From contig VXAZ01002130.1 of the NCBI GenBank assembly GCA_013399875.1, positions 3,371 to 67,370 on the forward strand: DNA of 64,000 nt, given 5' to 3'. Made by a program: the position numbers and the translations under genes. Shown here piece by piece: positions 33,601 to 46,231 of the stretch; position 1 is the first letter of the stretch; every line of letters starts with the position of its first letter. The notes beneath the pieces are model-generated. The model searched no databases and was not told where the DNA came from. It was given only the letters and a program-made list of their open reading frames with translations. The DNA comes from Gymnorhina tibicen (taxonomy: Eukaryota > Chordata > Aves > Passeriformes > Artamidae).

Positions 33601-35301
33601 CCTTGCTCAGCGGGGGGAGGGATCATCACTCCAGAGGTGCCATGACTGTTGCTTTCCTTTATCTCCAGGAACGTGTGGTTTTGTGGCAGTTCAGGGTGTT
33701 AATCTCTGGAAACGGAGGTTCCAACCCTGCAGGCTTTGCTGAGCCAGGGAAATAAAGAGTGTGGAGCCCAATGTTCCATCCGGCTGCTCCAGGGCACTGG
33801 GGCTTTAGGGAACGTTGGAGCAGGTGTTCCTGAGTATTAGGGTTGCAGTGGAGGTGGTTGCCAACTCCTCCAGGACAAACCCTGCCTTTATCTCCGCTTA
33901 TTCCAGTGGAGAAACCACCACGCACAGCACACGCACTGAGCTGCCACCGCTGGGGTGACACACCGAGGTTTTCTGCGTGTTGGTGGCAAAATGAATCACA
34001 GAAGTGACTCCAACCACTCATTAAGGTAATAAGTACATCCTCCAGAAGCTCGTCCTTCTGTCATCTCCTTAATCTGAGTGTCCATCTGGGAGGTTTAATG
34101 AACAGGTGCTCACCACACCATTGTTACTTCTCCTGCTTCAAATTTGTCCCTTTCTTTTGCTGAGGCAGCTGTGGACAGATAAGAACCTCTGCTCTTGGAT
34201 CACCCTCCCCAGGCCCTGCTGACTCCTGACTCCAGGTTCTCCTGCAATGGTGGCTTCAGAAAACCATCTTTTCCTTGATGATCCCAAGCTCTCTCACTGA
34301 CTATTCGTGGTCTCTCTCTTCAACTTGGTGCCCGGTTTTTAGGCAGCTGCATTTAGGTAAAGGACTCACGCTGGAAGTGGTTTTATTTACTGGTTATCTC
34401 ACCTGCCGAGATGTTTTTACACTGCCTGTGAGAGGCTTTGACCTCTAACCAACATCTCTCCTTGTCCTTCTTCACTTTCAAATTCAGCACAGAGATTGTT
34501 TTGCTGATAAAATCTCAGTGTTCTCTGCTCCGCTGCCAATAAACAGCATGAAATGTTCATGTCTTGCCTCCGCTTCACTTTTGCTTTAAACAAAACTCTA
34601 AGTTTGCAAAATCAGCTCTGTTACATCAAGCACCTGCTCACTGAGCAGCTCCTCCCTGTGGCACTGCAGATACTGGTGTGACACACAGACAGATTTCCAG
34701 ACCTATCAATGGGAACTAGTTGAAATTCCATGGCTGAATTTCCCTCCTCCCACACTCTCCCCTTTCACTCAGCTGCTGGAAGGCATCTCCGGTGTCCCCG
34801 GTTGGCTCTGTGCGTGAAGGAACACGTTTTCTGATTGAAACCATCTGTGCCACGGAAGAGACGAGACAACCCTGCCGTGAAACAGCGCAGCCCTATTTCC
34901 CACCTCCAAATCTGACGCGCTCCCCATGGGTGATTTTTTGCCATCCTTTCCCCAAAAACCGCTTCCAGTGGGCATCCTTGTGCCCTTGGGGGGGCCCACT
35001 CTCCGCAGGGCAGCTCCCTCCAGCACTCCTTCCCGGCTGCTCTGCTTTCATCCTGGCACCACCGCTCTGCTCCCACCCCATCACTTAAAGCCCTCGTGGT
35101 CCCTCAGCCCCAAGCGCGGGCACAAAGTTCTCCGGATGATGTCCAAAGGCCTCGCAGATTCCTGTGCGAAGGAGGAACGTTGCGAAGGAAGGGGGTGGGC
35201 ACTTGTGGTGCTCGGTGTGAAACCTCTTTGTCCCTTGCAAAAGGTGGCTCCGTGTGGTCCTCGTGTGAGACATCACCTTGGGGAGGGACATTTTACAGAC
35301 C

Positions 35302-35810
35302 CATGGAATATCCTGAGTTGGAAAGGACACACCAGAACCATCAGTCCAGCTCCTGGCCCTGTACAAGACATCCCAAAATTCATGTGCCTGAGAGCGCTGT
35401 CCAAAGTCTCCTGGAGCTCTGGCAGCCTTGGACCTGTGACTATTCCCTGGGGAGCCTGTTCAGTGCCCCACCACCCTCAGAACCTTCTCCCAGTATCCAG
35501 CCTGAACCTCCTGACACAGCTCCAGCTGTTCCCTGGGTCCTGTCCCTGCTCACAGAGAGCAGAGCTGCCCCTTGGGATGAAGATACAGCCCCTGATGATT
35601 CTCCCCTCAGTCTCCTCCAGGCTGACTTCATATGGCCCCTCCAGACCCTTCCCCATCCCCATGTCCCTCCTTTGGACCATCTCCAACATCTTTGGGTCTT
35701 CCTCATACCGTGGCACCCAAATCTGCCCCCCAGGTGGAGGTGAGGCTGCCTCAGCCCAGAGCAGAGCAGGACGATCCCCCTCCCTGGCCTGGCCGGGCTG
35801 GGCCCGGTGC
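35302..35810 (-). mobile_element. CR1 LINE fragment, antisense
   Basis: GGAATATCCTGAGTTGGAAA, GTCCAGCTCCTGGCCCTGTA, CTGTTCAGTGCCCCACCACC and CCAGACCCTTCCCCATCCCC follow the same order as the copy at 4525-5000, so both belong to the same CR1 subfamily. Confidence 0.9.
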
Positions 35811-36373
35811 CCCCAGGACATCAGTCCCTCCCGGCTGCCAGAGCACACGGGTGGATCCTATTCCTCATTCTGTTCTCGGAGCAGACTGTCACAGCACCCC
35901 AGCGCTGGTGATGGGACCACACAGGTCACCCACAGTCCAGCACGAGGGAGGGAGAAGTTTTGGGAAGGTCGCACCTGGAAACACCTCAAGTGCAAGCAGT
36001 TCATATGGGCAGGAATCACGGAACAGCCGGGAAGGAACCTCAGGAATTATCTTTTCCATCTCTTTGCCCCAAAGCAGCATAAATGGACGGGGACGATCCC
36101 GGCTGAGGCTGAGGAGCAGCTGTGGAGCAGGGTTACTGGTTCCCGGTTTCAGACCATCACCCCTGCCCCAGTCCCCACTAATCCCCGTCCGCTTTGATGT
36201 GGGAGCCGAATCAAGCTGCACTTAAGAGATGGGGAACAGCCACCTTTGGGGAGCAGGACCAGCAAAACCAGCAGGAGGTGTCCCGGGGGCCTCATTAACC
36301 CTTTTGATGGTAACGTGGTGTCCCTTCCGCAGGGAGCCACAAAATCTGCCCAGCCTGCAGGGAGGGAGGGAGA

Positions 36374-36398
36374 GCACCACCACCACCACCACCACCAG
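36374..36398. repeat. (CAC)n trinucleotide microsatellite
   Basis: About eight uninterrupted CAC/CCA units in an intergenic stretch. Confidence 0.9.
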
Positions 36399-37836
36399 CA
36401 GCCCCTGAGAGCCCCGTTTTTCCAGGAGAGGGTCTTACAAAGCGCTTTTGTCTCTGGGACAAAGCAGATTCAGGAGGCTGTTGGATGGTTTTTCCAGCAC
36501 GGAATCCCAACAAGAGGTTGGAAAGCCCCCCAGGCTCTCCCCTGTCTGCAGGGGTGGCTTAGCAGGTCCCAGTTTAGTAGGTGCTTAAGCAGAATGAATT
36601 TCTCTGGGCACATGTAAATCTCAAAGGTGGTGAAGGCTCATGAAAGCCACCACAGCTCAAGGAATGTTTAGGGCCCAGCAGCTCAGGGGATTCCCCTGTA
36701 AACCTGGGTGGAAGCTGTAGGTTTAAATCAAAGATGAATCCCTGAGAGAAGCGGTTTCATCTCCTCCTTGGAAAGAGGAAGGTTGTTCCCTCTCTGCCAA
36801 CACCATCTCACCCACAACCAGCCAGGACAAAGCGTGGACACGTGAAAATGTCTCAAGGAAGACGACCTGTGCATGAAAGCCCAAATCCATCGGAGTCCTT
36901 CCTGCTTTGAAGTTGGTGGAACCTCCACCATGTGACTCCAAACCGGCTTTGTGAAAGCTCAGCAGCTGCAAACCACAAGCACTGCCCTGGACCGACTCCC
37001 TCTGATGTGCGAGGCTGGGCACCTGGAAAAGCCACTTCTTAGGGATGCGAGCAGGAGCCAGAGGTTGAAGATCAGGTTTGTCGTGGAGGAACAGCCCGAC
37101 AGCTCTTCACACACGAGAAGGGGTTGCAGGGCTTGCAGCTGGTGGAGGGTGATTGTCCCGTGAGCAGCATTTTCCCTGTTTTCCAACAAAACCAGGTGTT
37201 TGGAGGGTCTACAGCCCTGGAATGTGTGTCACCCCTGTGGCACAAGACACCTGATGGTGGGTGGCTGAGCAGAGATACGGGGGATACCTGGGACCTGACC
37301 TCAGCCAGACGAGGATTTCTCACAGCTGGAAAAACTGGAAAGTTGCTGTCCTCAGGGAAGAAGGGCCATGTCTTTCTCACCATGGAGAGGAGCTGGAGTC
37401 TCTCTGTGGTCCTGCTGGGCAGCAGAGCTCGGAGCAGCGGCTGCTCCTGGTCCCGCAGCTGTGCGGGGCTGAGCTTCACGGAAAGCAGGACTAGAGCCTG
37501 GCTTCCCCCTGTTTTCAGCTTGCCCACGGTTGTGCCAACCTAAAAAAGTTCATGGAAGTCATGTCTGGACCTCCCTAAGGGCTCAGTGATGTTTTGTCCT
37601 CTCCGTGAACACCCTGTCCCCGGGCAGTGCTCCACGTTTGGCTCCAGACCACACACCCCGTGTCCTCTCCAGGGATTGCACCAACGCTTTGGCTCAAAGT
37701 GAAACTCATTTCCAAAATATTTCTTCTCTCTTCACTTGCATGCCAGAGGTCCCCGTGCCTGGGTTACCTCGAAGTGACACGAAGGATGTGGTGCCCAGCA
37801 GCTCATTTGATCTCTCCAACGATCTGCAAATGAGAG

Positions 37837-37944
37837 TAATCTGGGAGAGTGAAAGGCGTTCCTGGCCACAGCAGGGGGCTGGAATGAGATTAGTTTTAAG
37901 GTCTCTTCCAACCCAAACCATTCCGTGATTCCATGATTCTGTGA
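37837..37944 (+). mobile_element. CR1 LINE 3'-end fragment
   Basis: GGCCACAGCAGGGGGCTGGA, GATTAGTTTTAAGGTCTCTT and CCAAACCATTCCGTGATTCC followed by an octamer tail. Confidence 0.85.
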
Positions 37945-38654
37945 AAGTACATCTCATTGCAAGATGTGCACCCCAGTACACTCAGGACCAACATAGCTGT
38001 AATGGAACTACCACGTGATTATAACTGAATATAGTATTTTGCTCATTTCAACCCATTATGAGACCTGTTAAAAAAAAAATGGAAAGACCCTTCCAGGAAA
38101 TACTCCACAAATATCCTAAATATCCTGATTCTTTTTCCTGACTTTTAATTCAAGACAATGCATTTCACGTTGACAGTAGCACTGAGTCCTCCCAGAACCA
38201 GTTAATTTTGCCCTAGCAAAGATGTAAAGATTTCTCAGGGCGAGCTCTGCAATCCCTTGTGTTTCTGTGATGAGACCCCTTTTTTAAGGCAAAAAAGGAA
38301 CTTTATTTGTTTCCAAGCAAATTCAAAAATCTTTTTAAGAATTTTAACTAAGACAGGACGATGCCTTCTCATTACCAGATATTACTGGAGGGATTTAATG
38401 TCAAAAAGGTGTGTCACACCTTTGAAGGCAAAACCTTCACTCCAGCTGACATTTCTCAACCTGTTTGTAACACTTCACTTCCCTTCTTTGTTGCTTCTCC
38501 TGTTCACATGAATCTGCTGCGTGCCCCAGTCCCATCACGCCCGGATTCGAAATTCAGCACCGTCCCTGGGCACATAACTCGGTAAGAAATCGCTGCCATT
38601 TCCCAGAAATGCCTTATCTTCAATTCCATGTGTTCTGAGGGGCAGAGGAAGCTC

Positions 38655-38848
38655 CGTGGGGCCCTGGCACGGGGTGCCCAGAGCAGCTGCGGCTGCCCCA
38701 CCCCTGGAAGTGTCCCAGGCCAGGTTGGACGAGGCTTGGAACAACCCGGGATAGTGGAAGGTGTCCCGGCTCACGGCAGAGGGTGGGATGGGATGAGCTT
38801 TAAGGTCCCTTCCGACCCAAACCATTCCATGATTCCACTGTTCTGTGA
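38655..38848 (+). mobile_element. CR1 LINE 3' fragment
   Basis: GGGGCCCTGGCACGGGGTGC, CTGCGGCTGCCCCACCCCTG, GATGAGCTTTAAGGTCCCTT and the CCATGATTCC end, in sense order. Confidence 0.9.
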
Positions 38849-39241
38849 ACCCCCAGTTTCCCAGAGCATCCTCCCCACGACCAAACTCATCCTTGGCACC
38901 AGCTCACGCGGCCCCTGCTCCACCAGTACGGAAACCACCAACCCCATCCTGCTGGTCAGCACCCGAATTCCCTCCGAGAGCCACGGCCATCCCCGCAGGA
39001 GGAAGGAATAAATGCTTACGAGAACACTCCCAGCAACGTCAGCGCTGAGCCGGGACAGATCCGCCTTCCCTCTCCCTGTCACCAGCGGTCATTGCTCAAG
39101 AGCCTGCCCGCAGCTGGCCACGGACCCTGGAAGGGGCGGCATCACCACGACATTTTGCAGGAGGTCCTGAAACGTAATTAAACGCTGTGGTGAAACCGAA
39201 CCGTAAACAAGCCATGAATAAAAACCCCTTGAATTATTTTG

Positions 39242-39472
39242 CTAAACTATAATTACACAATAAGGAAGCAGATTAATTAAGTAAAATATAAGTCCTGAAA
39301 CTGAAGCTTGCAAGCAAAGCAGTTTATTTTAATTTCCACATTATTTCATATGAGATAGAAGTGTTTGCTGTGGGTTTAAAATGTTGGAAGCCATTCCTTG
39401 CTGCCAGGCAGACCAAACCCAGTGGATAAATTAAATTTTTGCATCTGAGGCACCTCCTGAAATGTATATAAG
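39242..39472 (+). promoter_or_regulatory. Proximal promoter of cysteine-rich keratin 2, with TATA box
   Basis: The TATA box TATATAAG is at 39465-39472, 114 bp before the ATG. Blocks shared with the 19-kb gene are CTAAACTATAATTA at 39242, GCTTGCAAGCAAAGCAG at 39306 and GCTGCCAGGCAGACCAAACC from 39400. In this copy the keratin octamer reads AGACCAAA, one mismatch from AANCCAAA. Confidence 0.8.
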
Positions 39473-39578
39473 GAGAAGGGCTCTGCCTCAGAGGAGCTAA
39501 AGGAGATCTCCTTCTTCCAGTCCCTGCTCCTGTCTCGCTCCTCCGCGCTGCCGCCACCGCCCGCCCGCCCCAGCCACC

Positions 39579-42500
39579 ATGAGCCGACAGTGCTACACCT
39601 CTGGCTCCATCCTGGGGAGACGAGGCTTTTCCTCGGCGTCCGCCGTCTGCGGCCTGGGCAGGGCCAACAGCAGCTCGGCCTCCGTGTGCCAGCCCGTGGG
39701 ACGGAGGTGTGGGATCGGCGGCTTCAGCAGCCGCAGCGTCTGTGACCTGGGCCGAGGGCAGAGGATTTCCTTCGGTGGGAGCTGCCGCAGCGGCGTCTAC
39801 GGGGGCGCCGGCGTCGGGCGCTGCGGCGTCGCTTTCGGCGGGGGCCGCTTCGGCACCGTCGTGGGCTTTGGGAACTGTGCCAGCTTCGGGGGCCTGGGCA
39901 GCTACAGAGGCCTGGGGGATGGCGTGGCCGTGGGGGGCTACGGCGGTGGCATCGGCATCGGCCTCGGCGGAGGGAGGTCCGAGGGCATTCGTGGCGTCAG
40001 CATCCACCCCGAGCTCCTCAAGCCCCTGTGCGTGGGCGTGGACCCCGAGGAGTGCCAAGTGCGGACCCACGAGAAGGAGCAGATCAAGAACCTCAACAAC
40101 CAGTTCGCCTGTTTCATCGACAAGGTGAGAGCCCGCTTTCCCTGCCCCGCGTCCCTCGGCTCCCCAAAGACAACGCGGGGAGCTGTTCCTCCTGGTACCC
40201 CGGTGTTTAAACATTTCTGATGAGCCACGGTGGTCCTGGCCTGGAGACCCTCTGGATTTAAGCCCTGCACCAAGGCAACACCACCAGTGTTGTACCTTTG
40301 GACGGTCACCAGCCTGCTAGAGAGCTCAGTAAGGAGCAGCTCCAGGGATACAGTAAATCCAAACCTGTGAGTGATGAGATGGAGACGCAGAAGGATAGGA
40401 AATTTTATTCCAAATGTATAATCTGATGTTGCGCTCAGAAATCTATAAACTCCAAAGGACTTCTGCATTCTTAAAATAGTTTGTGTTTCGTGAAGGTGAT
40501 GTGGAAGGATGAATTTAACTAAAATGGGAGGAACTATTTTAATTTCTCTGTCCCTCTACTCTGTGAATGAAATTATTTGGTGAGTTCCTGAAAAGATGTA
40601 ATTTATCATTGTTTTCTTGGCTATGTTTAAGGGTTTTCATGACTGTTTAGAGAGCTGTTATGGGAAAGAATTTTTCAAGCAGAAAAGAAAATCTGCTCTG
40701 TCTGATCTGATCTTGATTTTCCTGGAGAGTTGTTCTGCAACTGGAAAAACTGAATCTACCCAGGAGCAGCAACTCCCGCTTCCTCCCATTTGTAAAATGA
40801 CTTATTCATGACCCATCAAGGTTCTAGAGAGACCTTTAATCTAGAAGTGAAAGGCATGATAAGTATCCACGACTGGAGTTTAAATCAGATACATCCAAAT
40901 GAGGTCCTGGATGGAGCTTTTAGTGCTGAGAAAGACTCGTTACTGCCCTGGGCCTGTCGGGAGGCCGAGGATCCGGTTCTGGGGAGGAGGGGAGGTGTCT
41001 GGCTGAGCCGGGTTCTGGGGGGAAGGGGAGGTGTCTGACTGAACCAGCGCTGGCTGCAGCCAGGATTGGCCTCAGCACAGCGTGAAGGCGCTGGTGTTGC
41101 TCAGCCTGAGATTCGAGTCCTGGGTGGGACCAGTTTAGCTCGGAGAAGATGCTGGTCTCATCCAACCCCCTGAGACTGCAGCACCTGAGCATTTGCAATT
41201 CTGATCTGGTTTTCACTTTTCCCGTTGGGAAGTGGAGAAACCCTGGGACCGGAGGGCCTGACTCTCCCATCTCTTCCCTGCCCAGGTGCGGCTGCTGGAG
41301 CAGCAGAACAAGGTGCTGACCACCAAGTGGGAGCTGCTGCAGCAGTATGTGCTCCCAGCTTCCCGGAGAAACCTGGAGCCTGTGTTTGAGAACTTCATCT
41401 GCAACCTGAGGAAGCAGCTGGAGTGTGTGATGGGGGAGCGTGAGCGGCTGGAGAACGAGGAGCGGTGCCTGCGGGACCTGGTGCAGGAGTTCAAGTGCAA
41501 GTAAGTCATGCCCAGGGAAGCAGCAGACCCAGACACTGCCGGCCTGGGTGGAGCTCCTGAGTGTGAATCTAAGGAGATTGCACTGGATGGATCCAAAAAC
41601 TGGGGCACAGGGCAAGGCTCCGCAGTACCGGGCGAGTTTCCTGCACTGGGCGCCCGGTGCTGCACTGGAGACGCCGGTGCTGGACTGGGAGAGGTTTTCA
41701 ACCCCAGTTTCCTTAGGGAGCGGGACGGGAAGCCGCTTTTCCTCTGCCTCCTGCACACCCCCGTGGTTTGCCATATCAAATCTCCCCCATCAACTGTGCC
41801 TGTATCTTCCCCAGTACCATCCCCACTTCCACAAAACCCTCAGCCAATTTTCTCCACCCCACTCTTTACCCACATCATGCTGGGATTCATTCTCTCTTCC
41901 CAGAGGGAATGTGGGAATTGTTTTTTTAATCTAAACTGCAGATACTCCTTAATATCTCCCCGTGTGCTCTGCTAAGCCACAAACCGGGTCACTGGATCAA
42001 CCTTTCCCCAGAGTTCATCATCTCAGGTGTTTTTTCTTGCTGAGCCACCACCGAGCTGGTCCAACTCACAGAATCAGCATCTTGTGAACGTTCTTCCAGG
42101 TCCCAGTTACTGAGTCACCGTGCCCTGACTGTGCTCCCCACTGCACCCTGGAGTTTCACAGGTTGCCCAAGCTCCTGACCTTCCCCTGGGGCATTTTGGC
42201 CACCGCCTCCCCATAAACACTCCGAGCAGAGTCCTGCATGCTCTGGAAAAACATCTCACAAAGCAGCAGGGCTGGAAGCAGCAATCCAAGCTCTGCATTT
42301 CTGGTGGCTTGGCTGGATTTTTCTGTCCTCTGACTCCAGCCGCCCAAACCGCTGGTGTGGCCAAAACTGCTGAGTAAAGCCCAGTGAGGGGGTAAGAAAC
42401 AGCAACGAAGCAAAAGTAATGACAAAAGATGAGGTGCAAAGTGAAACCTCGTTTCCCATGGTCTGCACTGTTCAGTTGGGTGAGGGAGACGGGACCCCCA

Positions 42501-45500
42501 GGGCTCAGCATCCCCCCGCTCCACTTCCCTGCAGGTACGAAGACGAGATCAACAAGCGCACGGCGGCGGAGAACGAGTTCGTGGTGCTCAAGAAGGTGAG
42601 TCAGGACCAGCCGAGGGCAGCCAAACCCTGGGCGTGGGGCCCACGGGAGAAGTGGGGGGTCCTGGCACCGTGGCACAGCCTGATGCCCCAAAATCGAGGC
42701 AGCCCAAGGGATCTGGAGGGCGTCTCTGAGGTTTCCAGCACACGCAGCCCAAAACCAGAGGGTGCTAAAGGCTGGAAATAGTGGGGTTTCCTCCAACCTA
42801 AAGAAAACCTGGGATTTGCCACAGTCGTTCCTTCACCTCTTTTCACCTAATTCCTGGTGTCTCTCCAGGATGTGGATTGTCTCTACCTGACCAAGGAGGA
42901 GCTGGAGGTGAGGGTGGGTCTCCTGCGGCAGCAGCTGGAGTTCCTGAAGTGCATCTACGCTGAGGTAAGAGCTCCTGACCCAATCTGCTCCCCGGGTGAG
43001 GCATCATCTCCTGCCCTCCCCACCTGAGTCTCACACCAGGAGTGCAGGGAAAAATGTCTTTTCTGAAAATCCTGGAACTGCAGCCCAGAACTCTCTGTCT
43101 TTAGCTGCGTTTGGTAACAACACTGTCGCACCTACTTTGGGAAGGCAAAGGGGGTCTTGGTTGGCTCCTGCATTGCTGCCCACAAAGGGAGGGATCTTTT
43201 GCCTGAAAACCTCTCAAATTCTAATCCAAACCATCCCTGGATTGGCCAAATATTTTTAGCACTTGGATTTTTTTTTACATTAGTCAAAATGTTTTTATGG
43301 AAATAACGCTTCTGTCTGAAATTCTGCAAGTTTTTAACAAAACACACAGGGGACGCTTTGCATTGACGCCTTTTTGAGCTAAACCCCCTCAGCGGGGGTC
43401 AGTGGGGCCCAAAGGACTCAGGCCCGAGGGATTCCCAGTCCAGGAAAGCACTGGCACAGCCAGGAATGCAGGAGTGGGCTGCTCCGCCGGGATTCCCCGC
43501 CCTTCCTTAGGGAACTGCACGCAGCCATCCCACGTTGTGCCACCAAAACAGGTCCCAGCTGCCAGGTCGTGCTGGGCACGAGTCGCCCAGCTGGAGAACC
43601 CCATGCTGGGAGTTCGTGGGAGAACCCTCTCCCGCAGACCCCCCGTGCCGGGGCTGCCGCTGGCCTGGCTGGGGCTGGCTGGGGGAGTGGCACTGATGCT
43701 CTGGTCCTGCAGGAGAGAGCTCAGCTGGACTGTCAGCTGTGTGACACCTCTGTCATCGTGCAAATGGACAACAGCCGGGACCTGGACATGGAGGGCATCA
43801 TCAAAAGCGTGGAGTGCTGCTACGAGGAGATCGCCCAGAAGAGCAAGGCCGAGGTGGAGGCTTTCTACCAAACCAGGGTGAGCATTGCATGAATTTTCGT
43901 GACAGGCCATTTCTGAGACCGTTTCTGAGACCGTTCCCGTCCTCCATGATGCAACTTTAACCCACCCCACATTGTGTATTAGCTGCAGTTTGCTAAAGAA
44001 AGTCGTGCCAAAAAAACCCAAACCCCAACCCAAACCCAAACCAACCTCAAAAGTGTGGTTTGAGACATTTCGGTACAAGCAGAGCAGATCAGAGTGTTCA
44101 GAGATGTCCCCTCTGTGCACCCTGAGGAGCATCATCACTTCCCAAAGGGCAAATCATAGAACTCTAAGACTGTAAAAGACCTCCAAGATCTGCAGGTCCA
44201 GGGCTCACCTGAGGCTGTCGCCTTGTCCACGCTGAGGCCACGTCCGGGCGGTGCCCCGGGGGCACTGACCTCAGTGCAGCCCCAGAGACTTCCATCTTCC
44301 TGGGAAGGGGCGATTTGGGTGCACTGACGGCATCCCCTTCCTGTGCCACAGCTGGAGGAGCTGCACAGCAGCCGGGGCAAGTTCTGTGATGACCTGAGGA
44401 ACAACCAGAGCGAGATCGCCGAGCTCAACAGGATGATCCAGAAGCTGCAGTGTGAGTCGGACAACGTGAAGAAGCAGGTAGGACCAAGGGGTGGATCCAC
44501 CCGGGAGCTCAGCTCCTCCATCAAAGGGCATTGTCCTACCTACCAGCTCCCACCCTCTGCCGCTGCAAAGAACCCCCCGCCCCAGGTTAGATCTGTTTCA
44601 ACTTCTCATCTGCTGTTCACGCACACAAAAAAAGCAGATTTCTTTCTCACTTGGCAAATAAGAAGTGCGTTGGTTTGGCTGTACCAGAATCAGTGTTTGC
44701 TGTGGGCTCCCACCAGGCTGCAGCCAACAGATCCCACCCCCTTCATCCCAAATGGCTTGGGCACCACAAATCCAGCCTAAATCTTGGCTCTCTGGCGCTT
44801 CCTGGATGGGAAATAAGGGGTCACATGAGCAACCCTGTGGAGATACCCCCTAGCATCACCCCTGGCTGCCCTCTTGCCCAGAGAAATCGTGGCTAGAAGT
44901 GTCCAAGGCCGGGTTGGGTGTGGTTAGGAGCAGCCTGGGCTAGTGGAAGGTGTCCCTACCCATGGCAGGAGATGGGACTGGATGGGCTTTACTTTACTTT
45001 ACTGAAGCTTTGTGGGGATGTCCTGCTGTGGCTGTCCCCAGATCTCAGCCCTGCAGACGGCCATCTGTGATGCTGAGCAGCGCGGAGACTGCGCCCTCAA
45101 GGATGCCCGGCAGAAGCTGGTTGACCTGCAGACAGCTCTGCAGCAGGCCAAGGACAAGATGGCCTGTCTGCTCAGGGACTACCAGGAGCTGCTCAATGTC
45201 AAGCTGGCCCTGGACATTGAGATTGCCACTTACAGGACGCTGCTGGAGGGAGAAGAGAGCAGGTAGGAACAGCCCTGGATGCACCTTGTAAGGACGGTCA
45301 GCAAAAGGCAACGGGAGGAAAAAGAAATGTTGCACGCAGGGGTGCAGAGGGGAGCAGGGTCCCTTTTCCGTCCCCACGGGTGCAGAGGGGATCATCTTCT
45401 CATCCAGAAAGAGGATGGGATATCAGTATGGCCGTGGGATTCGGGGTCCAGCCCTGCAGTGCTGTGGTGTGCAATCTGAACGAGCAGCTCGCACCCCGGT

Positions 45501-46175
45501 GCACCTCAAGAGCTGAGGACCTGTCAGGTTCCTAAGGAGGCAGCGGCTGGGCTCTGCTTGCCCGTGTATTTGCGGAACGCGTCCCTAAACCCATCTCTGA
45601 GACGTTTCTTTCCTTGACAGGATATGCACCGGCAACCCTGTGAGCGTAGGTGAGTTAATGACCCCCCCGTGATTTCCTTACGAGCCTTTTAAGCTCGTAA
45701 CCCTCCTTTCAAGCCGGGCTTTCGCTGCTCCGGGCGTGACCGAGCCTGTTTTTCTCCCGCAGCCGTGGTCAGCGGCGGGGGCACGGTCGGGGAGTGCCGG
45801 TCCCTGTCTGGAGTCGGAGGCAAATGCTCCGTCAAGGCCGGAGGGGCCGGCGCGGGGCTGGGCATGGTCTCGTCCTTCGGCAACGCCGGGTTCAGCACCC
45901 GGAGCGTGGATTGCGTCTCCAAGGTCGGGGCGGGATTCGGGGCCAGGAGCGCCGTCAGCTGCGTGGGGAGGGAGGTGCTCACCGGGGTGGACGGGGTCCA
46001 GTGCGCCCCCGGGATGGGCAACCTGGGCAACCTGGGCAACCTGGGCAACCTGGGCAACGTGGTGTGCGCGGGGGTGGAGCAGTGCGGCCCCGGGCCCGTG
46101 ATCATCCCCGGGCCCCCGGGGGTCTGCGGGAACAGGTTCAGCACAGCCGTGCGCGTGGTCAGGACGACCCGGTAG
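39579..46175 (+). CDS. Type II cytoskeletal keratin, cysteine-rich, cochleal-like (623 aa)
   Basis: Paralogue of the gene at 19155 and, like it, predicted to pair with a type I keratin in epithelial intermediate filaments. Coding exons are 39579-40124, 41286-41500, 42535-42595, 42869-42964, 43713-43877, 44352-44477, 45042-45262, 45621-45649 and 45763-46175 (1872 nt, phases consistent). The start ATG follows the TATA box in GCCACCATGA context. The head (1-164) has 11 Cys up to the end of exon 1 and ends in Gly loops. The rod runs from [18 protein letters not shown] (165-182) to [15 protein letters not shown] near 477. The tail (478-623) carries regularly placed Cys and a GNL tandem repeat. Exon 8 is 29 nt and encodes ICTGNPVSV. 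Introns 1, 2, 4, 5, 6 and 7 exceed 300 bp. Intron 6 holds a CR1 piece ending about 46 bp before exon 7, and intron 5 a possible short antisense CR1 piece near 44152. No frameshift, stop or lost splice site was seen. Confidence 0.95.
44893..44995 (+). mobile_element. CR1 LINE 3' fragment in intron 6 of cysteine-rich keratin 2
   Basis: GAAGTGTCCAAGGCCGGGTT, GAGCAGCCTGGGCTAGTGGA and GTGTCCCTACCCATGGCAGG end in GATGGGCTTTACTTTACTTT. Exon 7 begins at 45042, so the fragment almost reaches the acceptor. Confidence 0.85.
46017..46058 (+). repeat. In-frame 9-bp tandem repeat in keratin tail
   Basis: Four perfect copies of GGCAACCTG (Gly-Asn-Leu) are followed by a partial fifth (Gly-Asn-Val). Perfect identity suggests recent slippage. 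Confidence 0.93.
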
Positions 46176-46225
46176 AGACCGGCGGGGCCCGGCACGCCAG
46201 ATTTTATAATAACCAGCATTTCTGC

Positions 46226-46231
46226 AATAAA
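46226..46231 (+). terminator. Proximal AATAAA of cysteine-rich keratin 2
   Basis: Canonical AATAAA 51 bp after the stop codon. Its flank (ACAGTATTCCCCCTCC) resembles a mid-UTR stretch of the paralogue near 24.93 kb that lacks AATAAA, so this site may be new in this gene and give a short 3' UTR. Confidence 0.45.

Larger units (their letters stand above)
33601..39241. other. Intergenic region before cysteine-rich keratin 2
   Basis: No gene was recognised. It contains CR1 fragments at 35302-35810, 37837-37944 and 38655-38848 and a (CAC)n run at 36374-36398. An apparent 423-codon frame across 34926-36197 is largely CR1 sequence. The stretches 33.6-35.3 kb and 36.4-37.8 kb show nothing I can identify. 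Confidence 0.65.

Noticed and set aside
34926..36197. Long + strand open frame of 423 codons
   Set aside because: The middle (35302-35810) is antisense CR1 sequence and the rest has no domain, signal or conserved composition. GC-rich DNA gives such frames by chance.
39324..40214. 296-codon frame on the - strand over keratin exon 1
   Set aside because: Mirror of the Gly/Ser-rich exon on the other strand (Ala/Pro-rich product), with no independent splice or promoter context.
44010..44046. CCCAAACCC-type run resembling a degenerate telomere repeat
   Set aside because: Irregular A/C-rich run in intron 5 without a CCCTAA unit.
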